DNA of 64,000 bases from Bacteroidales bacterium (lineage in GTDB: Bacteria > Bacteroidota > Bacteroidia > Bacteroidales > JAGOPY01). The stretch lies in contig JALNZD010000002.1 of the NCBI GenBank assembly GCA_023229505.1, forward strand, positions 120,118-184,117, read 5' to 3'. Each line of letters opens with the position of its first letter. Position 1 is the stretch's first letter. Under the pieces are notes generated by a model. It had not been told where the DNA came from. It ran no database searches and saw only the letters and a list, made by a program, of their open reading frames with translations. The translations under genes were made by a program, and so were the position numbers. Below are positions 9,040-18,332 of the stretch, piece by piece.

Positions 9040-10384
9040 CCGTTTCCGGATAGCTATTGCCTGGAGGGTCATTCTGCTGGCTCTCACGGTGTTTCTGTTT
9101 TTTCTCCTCCTTGAAATGCCACGCTACAGGTTTTCAGCAATTATAATCGGATTGTTATTCATCATGGAAGTCATCCTTCTTTTCAGGTTCGTTGAAAGAA
9201 CAAATCGAAAGCTCACGCGCTTCTTTGAAAGCATACGTTATGCCGATTTCTCCAGCTCTTTTTCCGATCCCGGGCTGGGGAAAAGTTTCGAAGATCTTTC
9301 CCGGGAGTTTAACCAGGTAATTGATGCATTCAGGAAATACCGGACCGAAAAGGAAGAACATTTCAATTACCTACAAACGGTTATACAGCATGTTTCGATT
9401 GGGATAATTGTTTTTAAAGGTGACGGTAAAATCGAAGTGGTCAATCAAGCCATGAACAGGATATTAAATATCAGGAATATCCGTTTCATTTCTGATCTTG
9501 GGAAAATCAAAGACGATCTCCCCTCCACCCTGATGGGATTAAAGCCGGGCGAAAGCACACTTTTCAAGGTTATCACCGGGGATGAATTGCTGCAGCTTTC
9601 CATGACAGCTGCCGGATTCAGGATGCACGGCGAGGATTACACACTGGTTTCCATACAGAATATCAGTGCCGAACTTGATGAAAAAGAAATCGAATCCTGG
9701 CAGAAAATGATCCGTGTGCTTACCCATGAGATCATGAATTCGATTACACCTATCACTTCACTGGCTTCAACGGTCTATGAAATGACAATAAGACGGGAGG
9801 ACGGTAAGATTAAGATGAATGTTTTGAATGAAGAAGATATCGAAAGCGTCGAATCGGCGATCATGACCATTCAGAACCGAAGCAAAGGTTTGCTGAACTT
9901 CGTGGAGGTTTACCGCGATCTGACCCGCATCCCCAAACCTAATTTCCGGTATTTTCGGATCTCAGAGCTCTTTGACCGTTGCGGCTTGTTGCTCAAGCCG
10001 AAAATGGAAGAACTGGGCATCGCCTGCTCCAGCAAGGTCTTTCCTCCTGATCTTATGGTCACCGCCGATCCCGACCTGATCGACCAGGTTGTCATAAACC
10101 TGATGCTCAATGCTATCGATGCCGTAAAAGAGGCCGAAGACCCTAAAATCACCATCCTGGCAACCAACAACAACGCCAATAGGGTGATCATTGATTTTCA
10201 GGATAACGGGACCGGCATCATGCCCGACATTATGGATAAAATCTTTATGCCGTTCTTCACTTCAAAAAAACACGGCAATGGAATCGGGCTGAGTCTATCA
10301 CGCCAGATCATGCACCTTCACAAAGGAAGTATTCTTGTCAGGTCAAAGCCGGAAGAAGGAACGGTTTTCACGCTGGTTTTTTAA
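9029..10384 (+). CDS. sensor histidine kinase, partner of the NtrC-type regulator
   Basis: 451 aa membrane kinase. I chose the ATG at 9029, which overlaps the regulator stop by 11 bases, over an upstream ATG at 8942 that would overlap 98 bases and add a non-membrane leader. Two membrane segments lie at about 11-30 and 34-53 with almost no periplasmic loop, so it probably senses a cytoplasmic or membrane signal. Next come a HAMP-like helix, a PAS-like domain (about 112-215, starting LQTVIQHVSIGIIVFKGDG), HisKA with His233 in LTHEIMNSITPI, and a HATPase with N-box NLMLNAIDAV, G1 DNGTGI and G2 HGNGIGLSLSRQI. This matches kinases paired with sigma54 activators next to FtsX-type transporter operons. 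Confidence 0.94.
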   Translation: MVFNRFRIAIAWRVILLALTVFLFFLLLEMPRYRFSAIIIGLLFIMEVILLFRFVERTNRKLTRFFESIRYADFSSSFSDPGLGKSFEDLSREFNQVIDAFRKYRTEKEEHFNYLQTVIQHVSIGIIVFKGDGKIEVVNQAMNRILNIRNIRFISDLGKIKDDLPSTLMGLKPGESTLFKVITGDELLQLSMTAAGFRMHGEDYTLVSIQNISAELDEKEIESWQKMIRVLTHEIMNSITPITSLASTVYEMTIRREDGKIKMNVLNEEDIESVESAIMTIQNRSKGLLNFVEVYRDLTRIPKPNFRYFRISELFDRCGLLLKPKMEELGIACSSKVFPPDLMVTADPDLIDQVVINLMLNAIDAVKEAEDPKITILATNNNANRVIIDFQDNGTGIMPDIMDKIFMPFFTSKKHGNGIGLSLSRQIMHLHKGSILVRSKPEEGTVFTLVF

Positions 10385-10396
10385 AACAACGCACTT

Positions 10397-11437
10397 ATGA
10401 CAAATCGAATCCTTCTCACAATATGGCTTTTTCTTATTATTGCAGCTATCCTGGGCCAGTCCGGTTCCAGTGTTCATTCGCTGTATCAAACTTACAATGA
10501 AGACTCTGCGGCATTCGGCCAAAACAAACTGACCATTTATGTAATTCCTGCAACGGTTAAGTATGACTGGAGATCTCCTCGTACCCTCTGTAAGAGTTTT
10601 TTCGGGAATTTTAAACGTAACTTTTTTAAAAAAGAAAAATATTTACTCGGGCATGCTTTTGTAGAGTTACAAACTCCTCTTTCATCCGGGAGGATTTTCA
10701 CCGGCATGCGGTTAGCTTCAGGAAAAGAGCAGCAAAACCTGGTTTTAAAAGAACATTATGGCCTTGCAATACTCGGCGCCGATACGGAAGGCAAACTTGA
10801 AACCTGTGCTGACCTCGATAACAAAGTAAAAAAGTATTCCAGGAAAGGGCAATTGGCTTTCATGACATTTTTTATCAGTGATGAAGCAACTGAAAGGCTG
10901 CTTCAGTTTTATCAGTCCTATAAAGCAGGTATCGACAGCAACGGTTCTCGTGGTGCGCGCTATGGCGGGGCATTCTGGCCAAGGTATAAAGGAGAAGGTT
11001 CCGGCTGTTCAGCTTTTGTTGTTAGTTTTCTCGATATAGCCGGGCTTCTGAAAGAAGAATTCGATGAATGGATTGTTAAGATCAATATCCCCATGGAGCT
11101 TATCGGCGGGCCTTATAATAATTTCAATGATGTAAGGCTCAGTGATATAAAAAAACATAAAAGCTGGGCCGGGAATTATAACTCAGATACTGCGAGCTAT
11201 GAGCATTTTGAAATTTATGATCCAACCCTGATATATGAATGGATACAGGAAAAATGGGAAGAACAAAATTCCCGGTATGATTTGACTTTGACGCCATTGC
11301 AATTGAACCAGGCCAGGGGCATCCGGATCGATAGCCGGAACCAGCCACTGCCGGATGAAGAAAGCATTTTCCTGGAACGGGAAAAACCTTCCATCTTTAT
11401 CGATTATTATCATCAGAAGTTTGCCCGTGGGAATTGA
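10397..11437 (+). CDS. exported protein of unknown function, possible papain-like fold
   Basis: 346 aa protein with an N-terminal hydrophobic signal (about residues 5-20, LLTIWLFLIIAAILG). I do not recognise the family. Two short conserved-looking motifs stand out: LLGHAFVEL near residue 85 and GSGCSAFVVSFLDIAG near residue 205. A His in a 'GHxFVE' strand and a Cys at the start of a helix are reminiscent of circularly permuted papain-like enzymes, but this is only a motif impression. The gene follows the kinase by 12 bases and may be co-transcribed with the two-component pair. Its TGA stop abuts the stop of the convergent CotH-family gene; together they form the hexamer TGATCA with no base between. 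Confidence 0.8.
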   Translation: MTNRILLTIWLFLIIAAILGQSGSSVHSLYQTYNEDSAAFGQNKLTIYVIPATVKYDWRSPRTLCKSFFGNFKRNFFKKEKYLLGHAFVELQTPLSSGRIFTGMRLASGKEQQNLVLKEHYGLAILGADTEGKLETCADLDNKVKKYSRKGQLAFMTFFISDEATERLLQFYQSYKAGIDSNGSRGARYGGAFWPRYKGEGSGCSAFVVSFLDIAGLLKEEFDEWIVKINIPMELIGGPYNNFNDVRLSDIKKHKSWAGNYNSDTASYEHFEIYDPTLIYEWIQEKWEEQNSRYDLTLTPLQLNQARGIRIDSRNQPLPDEESIFLEREKPSIFIDYYHQKFARGN

Positions 11438-13705
11438 TCAAGGGATCATCATCTTCGCCCGGTTTCCCCGGGAATCGACAATCAGGTAAATCCCTGCAGG
11501 GAAATGGATGACATCGGCTTTTACTGCTTCGCGGCCATTCCAGACTGTCCTTCCAACTGTATCTGTTATCCTGCCGGTGAATGGCTCCCGGAAATAGATC
11601 ATCCCGTCTCGTACAGGATTGGGATAGATTAACAGGTCATGCCTGTGAATGATCTCTTCCGGCAGGTTGTTGGCCGTATTGCTGTAGCCCGGGGTAGATT
11701 CATTGAAATTGACCCAAGGTAGCCCGCCGTCAGTCTGGCGGCCAATGGAAATATCAGCTATCTGCGGCCCGAAGCTCAAACTATCGAGCAGAAAATAACC
11801 GGTTGATGCGGCATCGAAAAGACCAACTTCTTCCCCAGCGGCATCCAGCTTGTAAATGGTATGTGCCGGTCCTTGCCCGGGCTGGTTATCGGCCCAGACG
11901 AGGTAGAATCCGCCGGGTTGAAGCGTCACATCAGGCAATCTCCATTTCGATGGATTGTTCATATTGTCGGAAAGATATTTGTCTCCCAGCCATACCGGCT
12001 CGCTATCGCCGTTGAAGAGCTCGATCCAGTCGTCATATTCATCATTTTCATCAGCAATGGTGCTGTCATTTGCCGCCATCAATTCGTTGATGAAGATCTG
12101 GGGATCTGTTGAAGGCTGAAGCAATTCTACCACCGGATCGCAGGGAAGCAGGGAAGCGTTTTCAAGGTTGTCTGTTGCACTTACCTGCCAGGAAAGCTCA
12201 GTATTCATCTGCAACGGAGCAAGGATACAGCCGTAGGTATCGTCTCCCGCTTCGCCATCCGAATGGTTTCCATCATCAAACATCACGCTGTATTGCATCG
12301 TGCCATTGTTGATCTTGTATGCCAGCTTCACGGAAGGGACCGGGTTTTCATCTTCAATAAACGCACTGACACTATATGGCAGACCCGGGACTGCAACTGA
12401 ATGGTTTATGTATTTGATAACAGGATGGATATTATTCAGGTCAAGCTGTTCAATGACCGATGCCTTGCGCGTCTGGATATATGGTTTCAGGCCGTAGGCG
12501 ACATGTCCGCCAAGAGGCTGGTTGTAGGAATTTATGAAATCGGCAAAACTATAGCCGTAATCGAGCGGGTAGAAAGGATCATCAATCACGTAAGGACTGA
12601 TCATATTCCTGATCTGGTCGATATGGGCAAACAGGGAATCCTCATCGGCCAAAAGATCCAGAAGCTGCTGCATTTGCCAGGAATACCGGTCACGGATCTC
12701 AGGGATTTCTAACAATCTTGTGTACAATGGCCTGACTTCAGTGTCGTGCATCTCCCAGTCATATATGTTCCGGTTTCCCCAGTCGATGCTCATCCAATCG
12801 ATACCGTATGTGTTATCAAGGTCGTAAGGCATATACTCAAATTTCCCGGTGGCGGTGTTGTGATACAGGTAAAAATTATTCTTGTTGTAGATATATCCAT
12901 CCCAGTTGCCGGTAATGATATCGGCCGCCATGATTTTCAGGTAGTCCTCGAGGTTAAATATTTTATCGAGTTCACAGGCGAGCTCAGCTAAAGGTGTATT
13001 ATTCAGGACATCAATAAAATGGGCAATATCCGTATAATCATCTTCTTCGGCATTAGTGATGAGGGTATATGCCCTCCGGTCGCCGGAGGTGTATTTGTAA
13101 AGATCGGGGTCACTGCCGAGGTAATCAAGATCGGCCGGCCAGAGGCATTTGTAAAGGTTGCCGTCATTATTGCCAAACCGCGATTGCACAAGTTGTTCAT
13201 CAATATGCTCCACGATGATATACAGGCCGTAATAATTGCTGTTGATATAAACTTCCGTATGACTGGCGCGGGGCGCTGCAATCCCATATCCGCGAAGTGT
13301 TTCCCAGCAAAGGCGGGAGCGGATGATGGAGGGATCATTATGTTCGCCGTTAAGGTTCATTTTTTCCAGGCCATGGAACTTTCGGCCCTGGATGAAGGTG
13401 TTAAACGACACCCTGAAAGATTTCTTGAGTGAATAGCGTGATGTATTGCCCCTTAGCTGGAAGCCGACCTCCTCCACGGTATCGAGGATTGTGCCGTTAT
13501 TAAAAATGAATGAAGCCCGGAAATCGATTTCACTTTCGGGATTATCATAAATAAAAGCCAGCGTATCGGGGTCAATGATGATATCGACCCGGGCCACCAA
13601 CGAACTGTCGAAGACTGGCATATTTGGCGGAAAGACCGGCTGGGAGAAGGCCACATTAATAAATACCAGGAAGAAGATAATTAGGCAAATGATCGATTTT
13701 TTCAT
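11438..13705 (-). CDS. CotH-family secreted protein with lamin-tail domain and T9SS sorting domain
   Basis: 755 aa. It has a signal peptide (cleavage near VAFSQ), then a CotH-like kinase fold (about 35-400) with GFQLRGNTSR, SFRVSF, LNGEHNDPSIIRSRL and the active-site-like segment MPYDLDNTYGID. Residues about 430-520 form an Ig-like region, about 535-640 a lamin-tail domain (IFINELMAANDSTI, then DDWIELFN), and the last 75 residues a type IX secretion sorting domain (LLIYPNPVRDGMIYF, ending FPAGIYLIVDSRG). CotH proteins phosphorylate surface proteins in spore formers; the role of secreted Bacteroidota members is unclear. It is last in the PhoH-M28-CotH series, 12 bases after M28. Cell-surface location by T9SS is a strong inference. 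Confidence 0.93.
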   Translation of the reverse strand: MKKSIICLIIFFLVFINVAFSQPVFPPNMPVFDSSLVARVDIIIDPDTLAFIYDNPESEIDFRASFIFNNGTILDTVEEVGFQLRGNTSRYSLKKSFRVSFNTFIQGRKFHGLEKMNLNGEHNDPSIIRSRLCWETLRGYGIAAPRASHTEVYINSNYYGLYIIVEHIDEQLVQSRFGNNDGNLYKCLWPADLDYLGSDPDLYKYTSGDRRAYTLITNAEEDDYTDIAHFIDVLNNTPLAELACELDKIFNLEDYLKIMAADIITGNWDGYIYNKNNFYLYHNTATGKFEYMPYDLDNTYGIDWMSIDWGNRNIYDWEMHDTEVRPLYTRLLEIPEIRDRYSWQMQQLLDLLADEDSLFAHIDQIRNMISPYVIDDPFYPLDYGYSFADFINSYNQPLGGHVAYGLKPYIQTRKASVIEQLDLNNIHPVIKYINHSVAVPGLPYSVSAFIEDENPVPSVKLAYKINNGTMQYSVMFDDGNHSDGEAGDDTYGCILAPLQMNTELSWQVSATDNLENASLLPCDPVVELLQPSTDPQIFINELMAANDSTIADENDEYDDWIELFNGDSEPVWLGDKYLSDNMNNPSKWRLPDVTLQPGGFYLVWADNQPGQGPAHTIYKLDAAGEEVGLFDAASTGYFLLDSLSFGPQIADISIGRQTDGGLPWVNFNESTPGYSNTANNLPEEIIHRHDLLIYPNPVRDGMIYFREPFTGRITDTVGRTVWNGREAVKADVIHFPAGIYLIVDSRGNRAKMMIP

Positions 13706-13717
13706 AAAGCTAGTTTT

Positions 13718-14734
13718 TTATTTCTCCGTAAACACAACCTTCACAAGAACTTCCCCCACAATCCGAAGCGTTTTCTTATCGATTTTATCGAAGGTATCGC
13801 CGGTAGTATGCCAGTATTCATAAAAGCTGCCATTGGAGGAAGATGGATCGAGATGAATGATGTCGATAGCGGGAACTTTCCGGATCTCGTTGATAAAATA
13901 ATGGTCGTCGTTGATATAGCCGCCTTTTTCGTCAAGGAAATAATCCTGGTAGCCAAGACCGGCGGCGATGTCCCATACTTTCCTGACCTTATCGGGGGCA
14001 TAATACATGGAAAACCCTTCCCGGCGGAATTTTGCATCAGAAGCCCCGACCATATCGAGCAAAATGACAAACCTGGCCCGGTAATCTGGAATGTGAGGGT
14101 TTTTTGACCAGTACTGCGAGCCCAGTCCCCAGTTTTCATTAGCTTCTTCTGTCTGGCTGTCCTGCGGAGGGCCATAATCTTCCAGGTCAAAAAAGATAAT
14201 GTCGATACCCACTTTGGGTTGGCTGTCTTTAAGGATCCTGGCTATTTCCAGAAGGACTCCCACACCGCTGGCACCGTCGTTGGCAGCCATAACAGGCTCG
14301 TCCCGCCTGGATGGATCGGGATCGTGATCAGCGAAAGGCCGGGAATCCCAATGGGAGCAAAGCATAATGCGTGCCTTGCCAGCCGGATTGAAAGAGGCGA
14401 TAATATTCTTCCCGGTGAAAACCTGCCCGCTGTAAACGCGTGATTTGAACTCCTGGACCGTCACATGAGGGGTATAAGTCAGCAGTATGTTTTTCAGCCA
14501 GGAAGCGCAGGCAGCATGGGCGTTGCTTCCCGGCACACGCGCCCCAAAATCATTCTGAGCTTTGACAAATGCTAAGGCCGAATCGGCATTGAAGGCAGGA
14601 ATGACAATGGAAGATGTTTCTGAGACCGGTTTTTCAGAAGTTTTTTCCTTCGGCCCTGGTCCTTTACAGTTTACTGACATTATCGTTAAACCGATAAGTA
14701 CCAAAAAAATCCGTTGACTTATGTTTTTTCTCAC
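13718..14734 (-). CDS. M28-family metallopeptidase / glutaminyl cyclase-like lipoprotein
   Basis: 338 aa. The start is GTG at 14734, inside the 4-base overlap GTGA with the PhoH gene stop, and gives a lipoprotein signal with Cys at residue 23 (SVNC). Zinc-site residues of the M28/glutaminyl-peptide cyclotransferase fold are visible: SHWDSRP, ANDGASGVGVLLE, FFDLEDYG and the C-terminal DDHYFIN with the PAIDIIHLD strand. Before these lies DFGARVPGSNAHAACASWL, characteristic of the glutaminyl-cyclase-like branch. Members either remove N-terminal residues or cyclise N-terminal Gln. Probable site is the periplasm. Sequence alone does not decide between peptidase and cyclase. Confidence 0.92.
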   Translation of the reverse strand: MRKNISQRIFLVLIGLTIMSVNCKGPGPKEKTSEKPVSETSSIVIPAFNADSALAFVKAQNDFGARVPGSNAHAACASWLKNILLTYTPHVTVQEFKSRVYSGQVFTGKNIIASFNPAGKARIMLCSHWDSRPFADHDPDPSRRDEPVMAANDGASGVGVLLEIARILKDSQPKVGIDIIFFDLEDYGPPQDSQTEEANENWGLGSQYWSKNPHIPDYRARFVILLDMVGASDAKFRREGFSMYYAPDKVRKVWDIAAGLGYQDYFLDEKGGYINDDHYFINEIRKVPAIDIIHLDPSSSNGSFYEYWHTTGDTFDKIDKKTLRIVGEVLVKVVFTEK

Positions 14735-16071
14735 AGTAAATCGTTGGCCAGATTCGCCAGCTCGCTCCGTTCGCCTTTTTCCAGCCTGATATGTGCATAG
14801 ATCGGATGGTGCTTGATCTTGTCGATCAGGTAAGAAAGCCCGTTGCTCTGCGCGTCCAGGTATGGTGTGTCGATCTGGTAAATGTCGCCGGTGAAGATGA
14901 TCTTGGTGTTTTCTCCTGCGCGGGTGATGATAGTTTTCACCTCGTGCGGGGTGAGGTTTTGCGCTTCATCAACAATAAAGAAAACGTTGGAAATGCTCCG
15001 GCCGCGGATAAATGCAAGCGGGGTGATCACCAGCTTTTCACTTTCCAGCGCATCGGTGATCTTTTTAAACTCTTTATCGCTCTCGCTGTATTGGCTCTGG
15101 ATGAACTTCAGGTTGTCGTACAACGGCTCCATGTAAGGACTAAGTTTGTCCTTAATGTCACCGGGGAGGTAACCAATATCTTTGTTGCTCAGCGGCACAA
15201 TCGGCCGCGCCAGGTAAATCTGCTTATAATTCTTTTTCTGATCGAGTGCTCCTGCCAGCGCCAGCAATGTTTTTCCCGTTCCGGCAACTCCCTGGAGCGT
15301 GACCAGCTTCACCCGCGGGTTGCGGATGGCATGCAGGGCAAATACCTGCTCGGCATTACGCGGGGTGATCTTGTAGGCCTGAGTTTTTTCCACTCTTTCG
15401 ATTTTTCCGAGAATCGGATTAAAATAGGCAAGGGCCGATGAGTTTCCGTTCTTAAGAATGAAATAATGGTTCGGGATTGGATTTTCAAGGCCTATGTCAA
15501 TCGGGTCAATCAGGCCTTCGGAATAAAGTTTGTCAATGACGCCCTTATCCACTCCTTCAAGCGTTGACTTCCCTGGGTAAAGCGATTCAAGATCCTGGAT
15601 CTTTCCCGTTTCATAATCCTCCGCCTGGATATCGAGCGATTTGGCTTTCAGCCTCAGGTTAATATCTTTGGTTACCAGGATAACCGGCCGCAGCGGGTGC
15701 TCTGCCTGCATGACCATCGCCGCGTTGAGGATACGATGGTCCGGTTTGTTGCCATCGAAGATCGCACGGGCATCGATAGGGCTTTCGTTCTCGTTCATGA
15801 TCACCCTGAAACATCCGGCGCCCTGGCTGTCGATCTCTATCCAGTTGGTCAGGGAATGGCTCGCCGAAAGGCGGTCCATGATCCTGATGAACTCCCGCGC
15901 CTCGAAATTCTTGGTATCATTGCCTTTCTTGAAATTATCAAGTTCTTCCAGTACTGTGATGGGAATGGCTATATCATTGTCTTCAAAACTGTAAATAGCA
16001 TTGTGGTTATAAAGAATAACAGAGGTATCGAGCACGAAAATCTTGGCGACTTTACTTTTTTTTCGCGGCAT
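14731..16071 (-). CDS. PIN-PhoH family ATPase/RNase
   Basis: 446 aa cytoplasmic protein. The N-terminal PIN nuclease domain (about 8-150) starts FVLDTSVILYNHNAIYSF and keeps further acidic residues (VLEELDNFKKG, DARAIFDGN, VTKDINLRLKAK). The PhoH ATPase domain (about 240-446) has Walker A GVAGTGKTLLAL and Walker B NVFFIVDEAQNLTPHE. The PIN-PhoH (PhoH2/YlaK-like) arrangement is known from RNA-unwinding and cleaving proteins. First gene of a three-gene minus-strand set, overlapping the M28 gene by four bases. A large GC-rich inverted repeat lies upstream in its leader. Confidence 0.94.
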   Translation of the reverse strand: MPRKKSKVAKIFVLDTSVILYNHNAIYSFEDNDIAIPITVLEELDNFKKGNDTKNFEAREFIRIMDRLSASHSLTNWIEIDSQGAGCFRVIMNENESPIDARAIFDGNKPDHRILNAAMVMQAEHPLRPVILVTKDINLRLKAKSLDIQAEDYETGKIQDLESLYPGKSTLEGVDKGVIDKLYSEGLIDPIDIGLENPIPNHYFILKNGNSSALAYFNPILGKIERVEKTQAYKITPRNAEQVFALHAIRNPRVKLVTLQGVAGTGKTLLALAGALDQKKNYKQIYLARPIVPLSNKDIGYLPGDIKDKLSPYMEPLYDNLKFIQSQYSESDKEFKKITDALESEKLVITPLAFIRGRSISNVFFIVDEAQNLTPHEVKTIITRAGENTKIIFTGDIYQIDTPYLDAQSNGLSYLIDKIKHHPIYAHIRLEKGERSELANLANDLL

Positions 16072-16096
16072 TTATTATAATTTTGAATTTTGAGTT

Positions 16097-16162
16097 AGCC
16101 CCCTCCCTTACTCCCTCCGGATCCCCGTTTTCGCGGGGACCCGGAGGGAAGGGGTGGGGGCT
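16097..16162. repeat. large GC-rich inverted repeat
   Basis: The arm beginning AGCCCCCTCCCTTACTCC (16097) is answered by the complementary arm GGACCCGGAGGGAAGGGG ending GGGGGCT at 16162, with a central CCCCG-TTTTCG-CGGGG turn at about 16125-16138. The stem is near 28 bp with small bulges. It stands out as GC-rich in an AT-rich spacer between the PhoH start and the GH144 stop. It may act as a terminator for the GH144 transcript or be a dispersed palindromic element; no T-run follows on either strand. Confidence 0.75.
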
Positions 16163-16250
16163 GTCTTTTGTAAAAGTAGAAAATACCCTCAACTTTTTAG
16201 GGTATATTTTATTAACAGGTTGTTAATCGACGCTGATTATCTTGCCATCA

Positions 16251-18248
16251 TTAGTACGAAAATCCAAGTTTATCCAACCCTGCCTGAACCTCCGGAGCGC
16301 TCATGAACAGGTTCCAGATTAAACCGGTGCGGTAATTCTCAATCATGACGATTTGAGGACCCTGGTCAATGGCGATAAATGAATCAGCCCACCATCCTGC
16401 GTGAACGTCAAAAGCATCATAATAGCCATATTCTCCCCAAAGACGGTCACCAAGAATATAGTAGAAAAACCTGATCGCATTCATGGATTGTTGAGGTGAG
16501 TACGGAAGAGATGATACAGCGGCAGTCGGCGTAATGACTCCCCTGTCGTTGGTGGGTTCGCTTACACCATAACCCGAGGGAATATCGCTGGCGGTGAGCC
16601 CCCAGCAATGTTCACTGTAATTCGGAAATCCTTTTGGATTATCTGTACAGTAGGCCCAGTTAATCAGTGAATGGTTGACGTTCTGCGTCCAGTAATCGGC
16701 GTACACATCTGTCAGGTTACGCGGATCAAGTCCCAGGAAAGAGTAGTGCGCAAAAAACAACGGACCACCATAATCATATCCAACAGGAAGTACATAACCG
16801 TAAAATGATTTCCCATTCACAATTGCTCCATTACTTGCATAGCCAAGGCGGTAAACCGGTTCAGAGATGGTATAAGTGGGTGAAGAGGCTGCCATGATAT
16901 AAGTAATAAGTGTTTCATTGTACCCTCGAATCTGGAAATTCATATCCCATCCATAATTTGGTGACCAATGCCAGTAAAGCACATTCTGGCCTCCCCTGGT
17001 GTACCAGCTCCATTCGATGCCGTTATAAAGCGCCGTAATCCTGTCGATAAGTTCATTTTCTACCGGATCCCCCGGATCGAGGTATTGCCTCATGGCCAGT
17101 AATCCCTGGGCCATGTATGCAGTTTCAACAAGGTCGCCTCCATTGTCTTTTTCTCCAAAAGGTATAACACTTCCCGTGCTTCCATTGATCCAATGTGACC
17201 AGGCACCGTGAAACCTGTCACAGGTTTCCAGAAAATCAATGATCTTCTCAAGATGACTGATCCCTTCGGTACGTGTAATAAAGCCTCGTTCCATGCCCAC
17301 AATCAGGGCCATAACGCCGAATCCTGAACCACCTGATGTAACGATATCACCTGAATTGAATCGCTCACGGGACATCCCGCTTACAGGATGAGCGTAGTCG
17401 TAAAAATAGCTGAAGGTTTGCCGTTGCAAAAGAGTAAGTAATTCATCATCTGATATCAGGGGAAATTTGAGCGTTGAATCCACTTCAGTGAAGAATGTGT
17501 TGCTGAAACCCTGGAACGAATTTCCGGAAGCCGATTTGAGACTGGTTGAAATTACGAAAGTATACTTCTTGTACCCTTCCAGCTCCTGGGCGCATTCAAG
17601 ATTTACTTTTTTAAAATCATCCTGAAAGCTTAAATCAAAAACCGGATCACCAGATAAGGTAAACTTAGACCTGCTTTGAGCCGTATCGACCGCTTCAGAG
17701 AATTCCAATTCTAAGTGTAACCCTTGACGGCTGACATTATAGAAATTTCCTGACGATGTAAAATCACGGTTATCAATGGTGATCGTCTCGAGTGTAAAAA
17801 CACCACTGGCCGTTTTAAATCTGTATTCAGTTCCGGAAAACGTCTGCCCGCTGTTTCCTTTCAAAGTTTGTGATATGGTTAAAATATATCGCTTGAGTTT
17901 TGTGAAACTCTGTTGATGTTTCAACACGACTGTTTTGTTATCATCAGCAAAGTAAAATTTGATACCAAAAGATACATTATTTTCATCTTTTACCGTAATG
18001 CTTTGTTTGGCAGTTATTGTATCTACAGCATCGGAGAAGGTAATTTTTATATCCTGGTTTAGAGGTATATCCGGTACTTCAGCTGCATATTGAAGCTGGA
18101 TGTCCCCTACATAACAGGACACAACTTCCAGCTTTTTGTTTACCGTTTCAGGTTCTTTTTTGCAGGCCCCATTAAAAATAATTAACGCCATCGCAAAGAT
18201 CGTGAAAGCCTGAATGACGGGATAGTCTCTTCTAAGATAGATTTTCAT
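16251..18248 (-). CDS. GH144-like (glucoamylase-fold) lipoprotein with two Ig-like domains, copy 1
   Basis: 665 aa. Lipoprotein signal with lipobox FNGAC (Cys about residue 29). Two Big_5-like Ig domains follow (about 40-145 and 150-255; the first contains ITFSDAVDTITAKQSITVKD). The (alpha/alpha)6 catalytic domain of the Glycoamylase/GH144 type runs from about 265 to the end. Its hallmarks are LLQRQTFSYFYDYAHP, GSGFGVMALIVGMERGFIT, WGLTASDIPSGYGVSEP, TPTAAVSSLPYSPQQSM, LWGEYGYYDAFD and IDQGPQIVMIENYRTGLIWN. Characterised GH144 enzymes are endo-beta-1,2-glucanases. It is last in the SusC-SusD-LamG minus-strand series, so it is likely the surface glucanase. An intergenic hairpin precedes it. 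Confidence 0.92.
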   Translation of the reverse strand: MKIYLRRDYPVIQAFTIFAMALIIFNGACKKEPETVNKKLEVVSCYVGDIQLQYAAEVPDIPLNQDIKITFSDAVDTITAKQSITVKDENNVSFGIKFYFADDNKTVVLKHQQSFTKLKRYILTISQTLKGNSGQTFSGTEYRFKTASGVFTLETITIDNRDFTSSGNFYNVSRQGLHLELEFSEAVDTAQSRSKFTLSGDPVFDLSFQDDFKKVNLECAQELEGYKKYTFVISTSLKSASGNSFQGFSNTFFTEVDSTLKFPLISDDELLTLLQRQTFSYFYDYAHPVSGMSRERFNSGDIVTSGGSGFGVMALIVGMERGFITRTEGISHLEKIIDFLETCDRFHGAWSHWINGSTGSVIPFGEKDNGGDLVETAYMAQGLLAMRQYLDPGDPVENELIDRITALYNGIEWSWYTRGGQNVLYWHWSPNYGWDMNFQIRGYNETLITYIMAASSPTYTISEPVYRLGYASNGAIVNGKSFYGYVLPVGYDYGGPLFFAHYSFLGLDPRNLTDVYADYWTQNVNHSLINWAYCTDNPKGFPNYSEHCWGLTASDIPSGYGVSEPTNDRGVITPTAAVSSLPYSPQQSMNAIRFFYYILGDRLWGEYGYYDAFDVHAGWWADSFIAIDQGPQIVMIENYRTGLIWNLFMSAPEVQAGLDKLGFSY

Positions 18249-18270
18249 TTTTTTACAAGCCTGATAAGCA

Positions 18271-18306
18271 AAGAAAGAGGGATGAAATACTCTCTCCCTC
18301 TTTCTT
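18271..18306. terminator. intercistronic 12-bp hairpin in the SusCD operon
   Basis: Perfect 12-bp stem AAGAAAGAGGGA (18271-18282) and TCCCTCTTTCTT (18295-18306) with a 12-base loop, between the LamG lipoprotein stop and the GH144 start. No long T-tract follows on the minus strand, so it may be an attenuating or RNA-protecting structure that lowers or separates expression of the glucanase relative to SusCD rather than a full terminator. Confidence 0.6.
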
Positions 18307-18332
18307 AAGATATTTGATTTCAGTACATTAAA

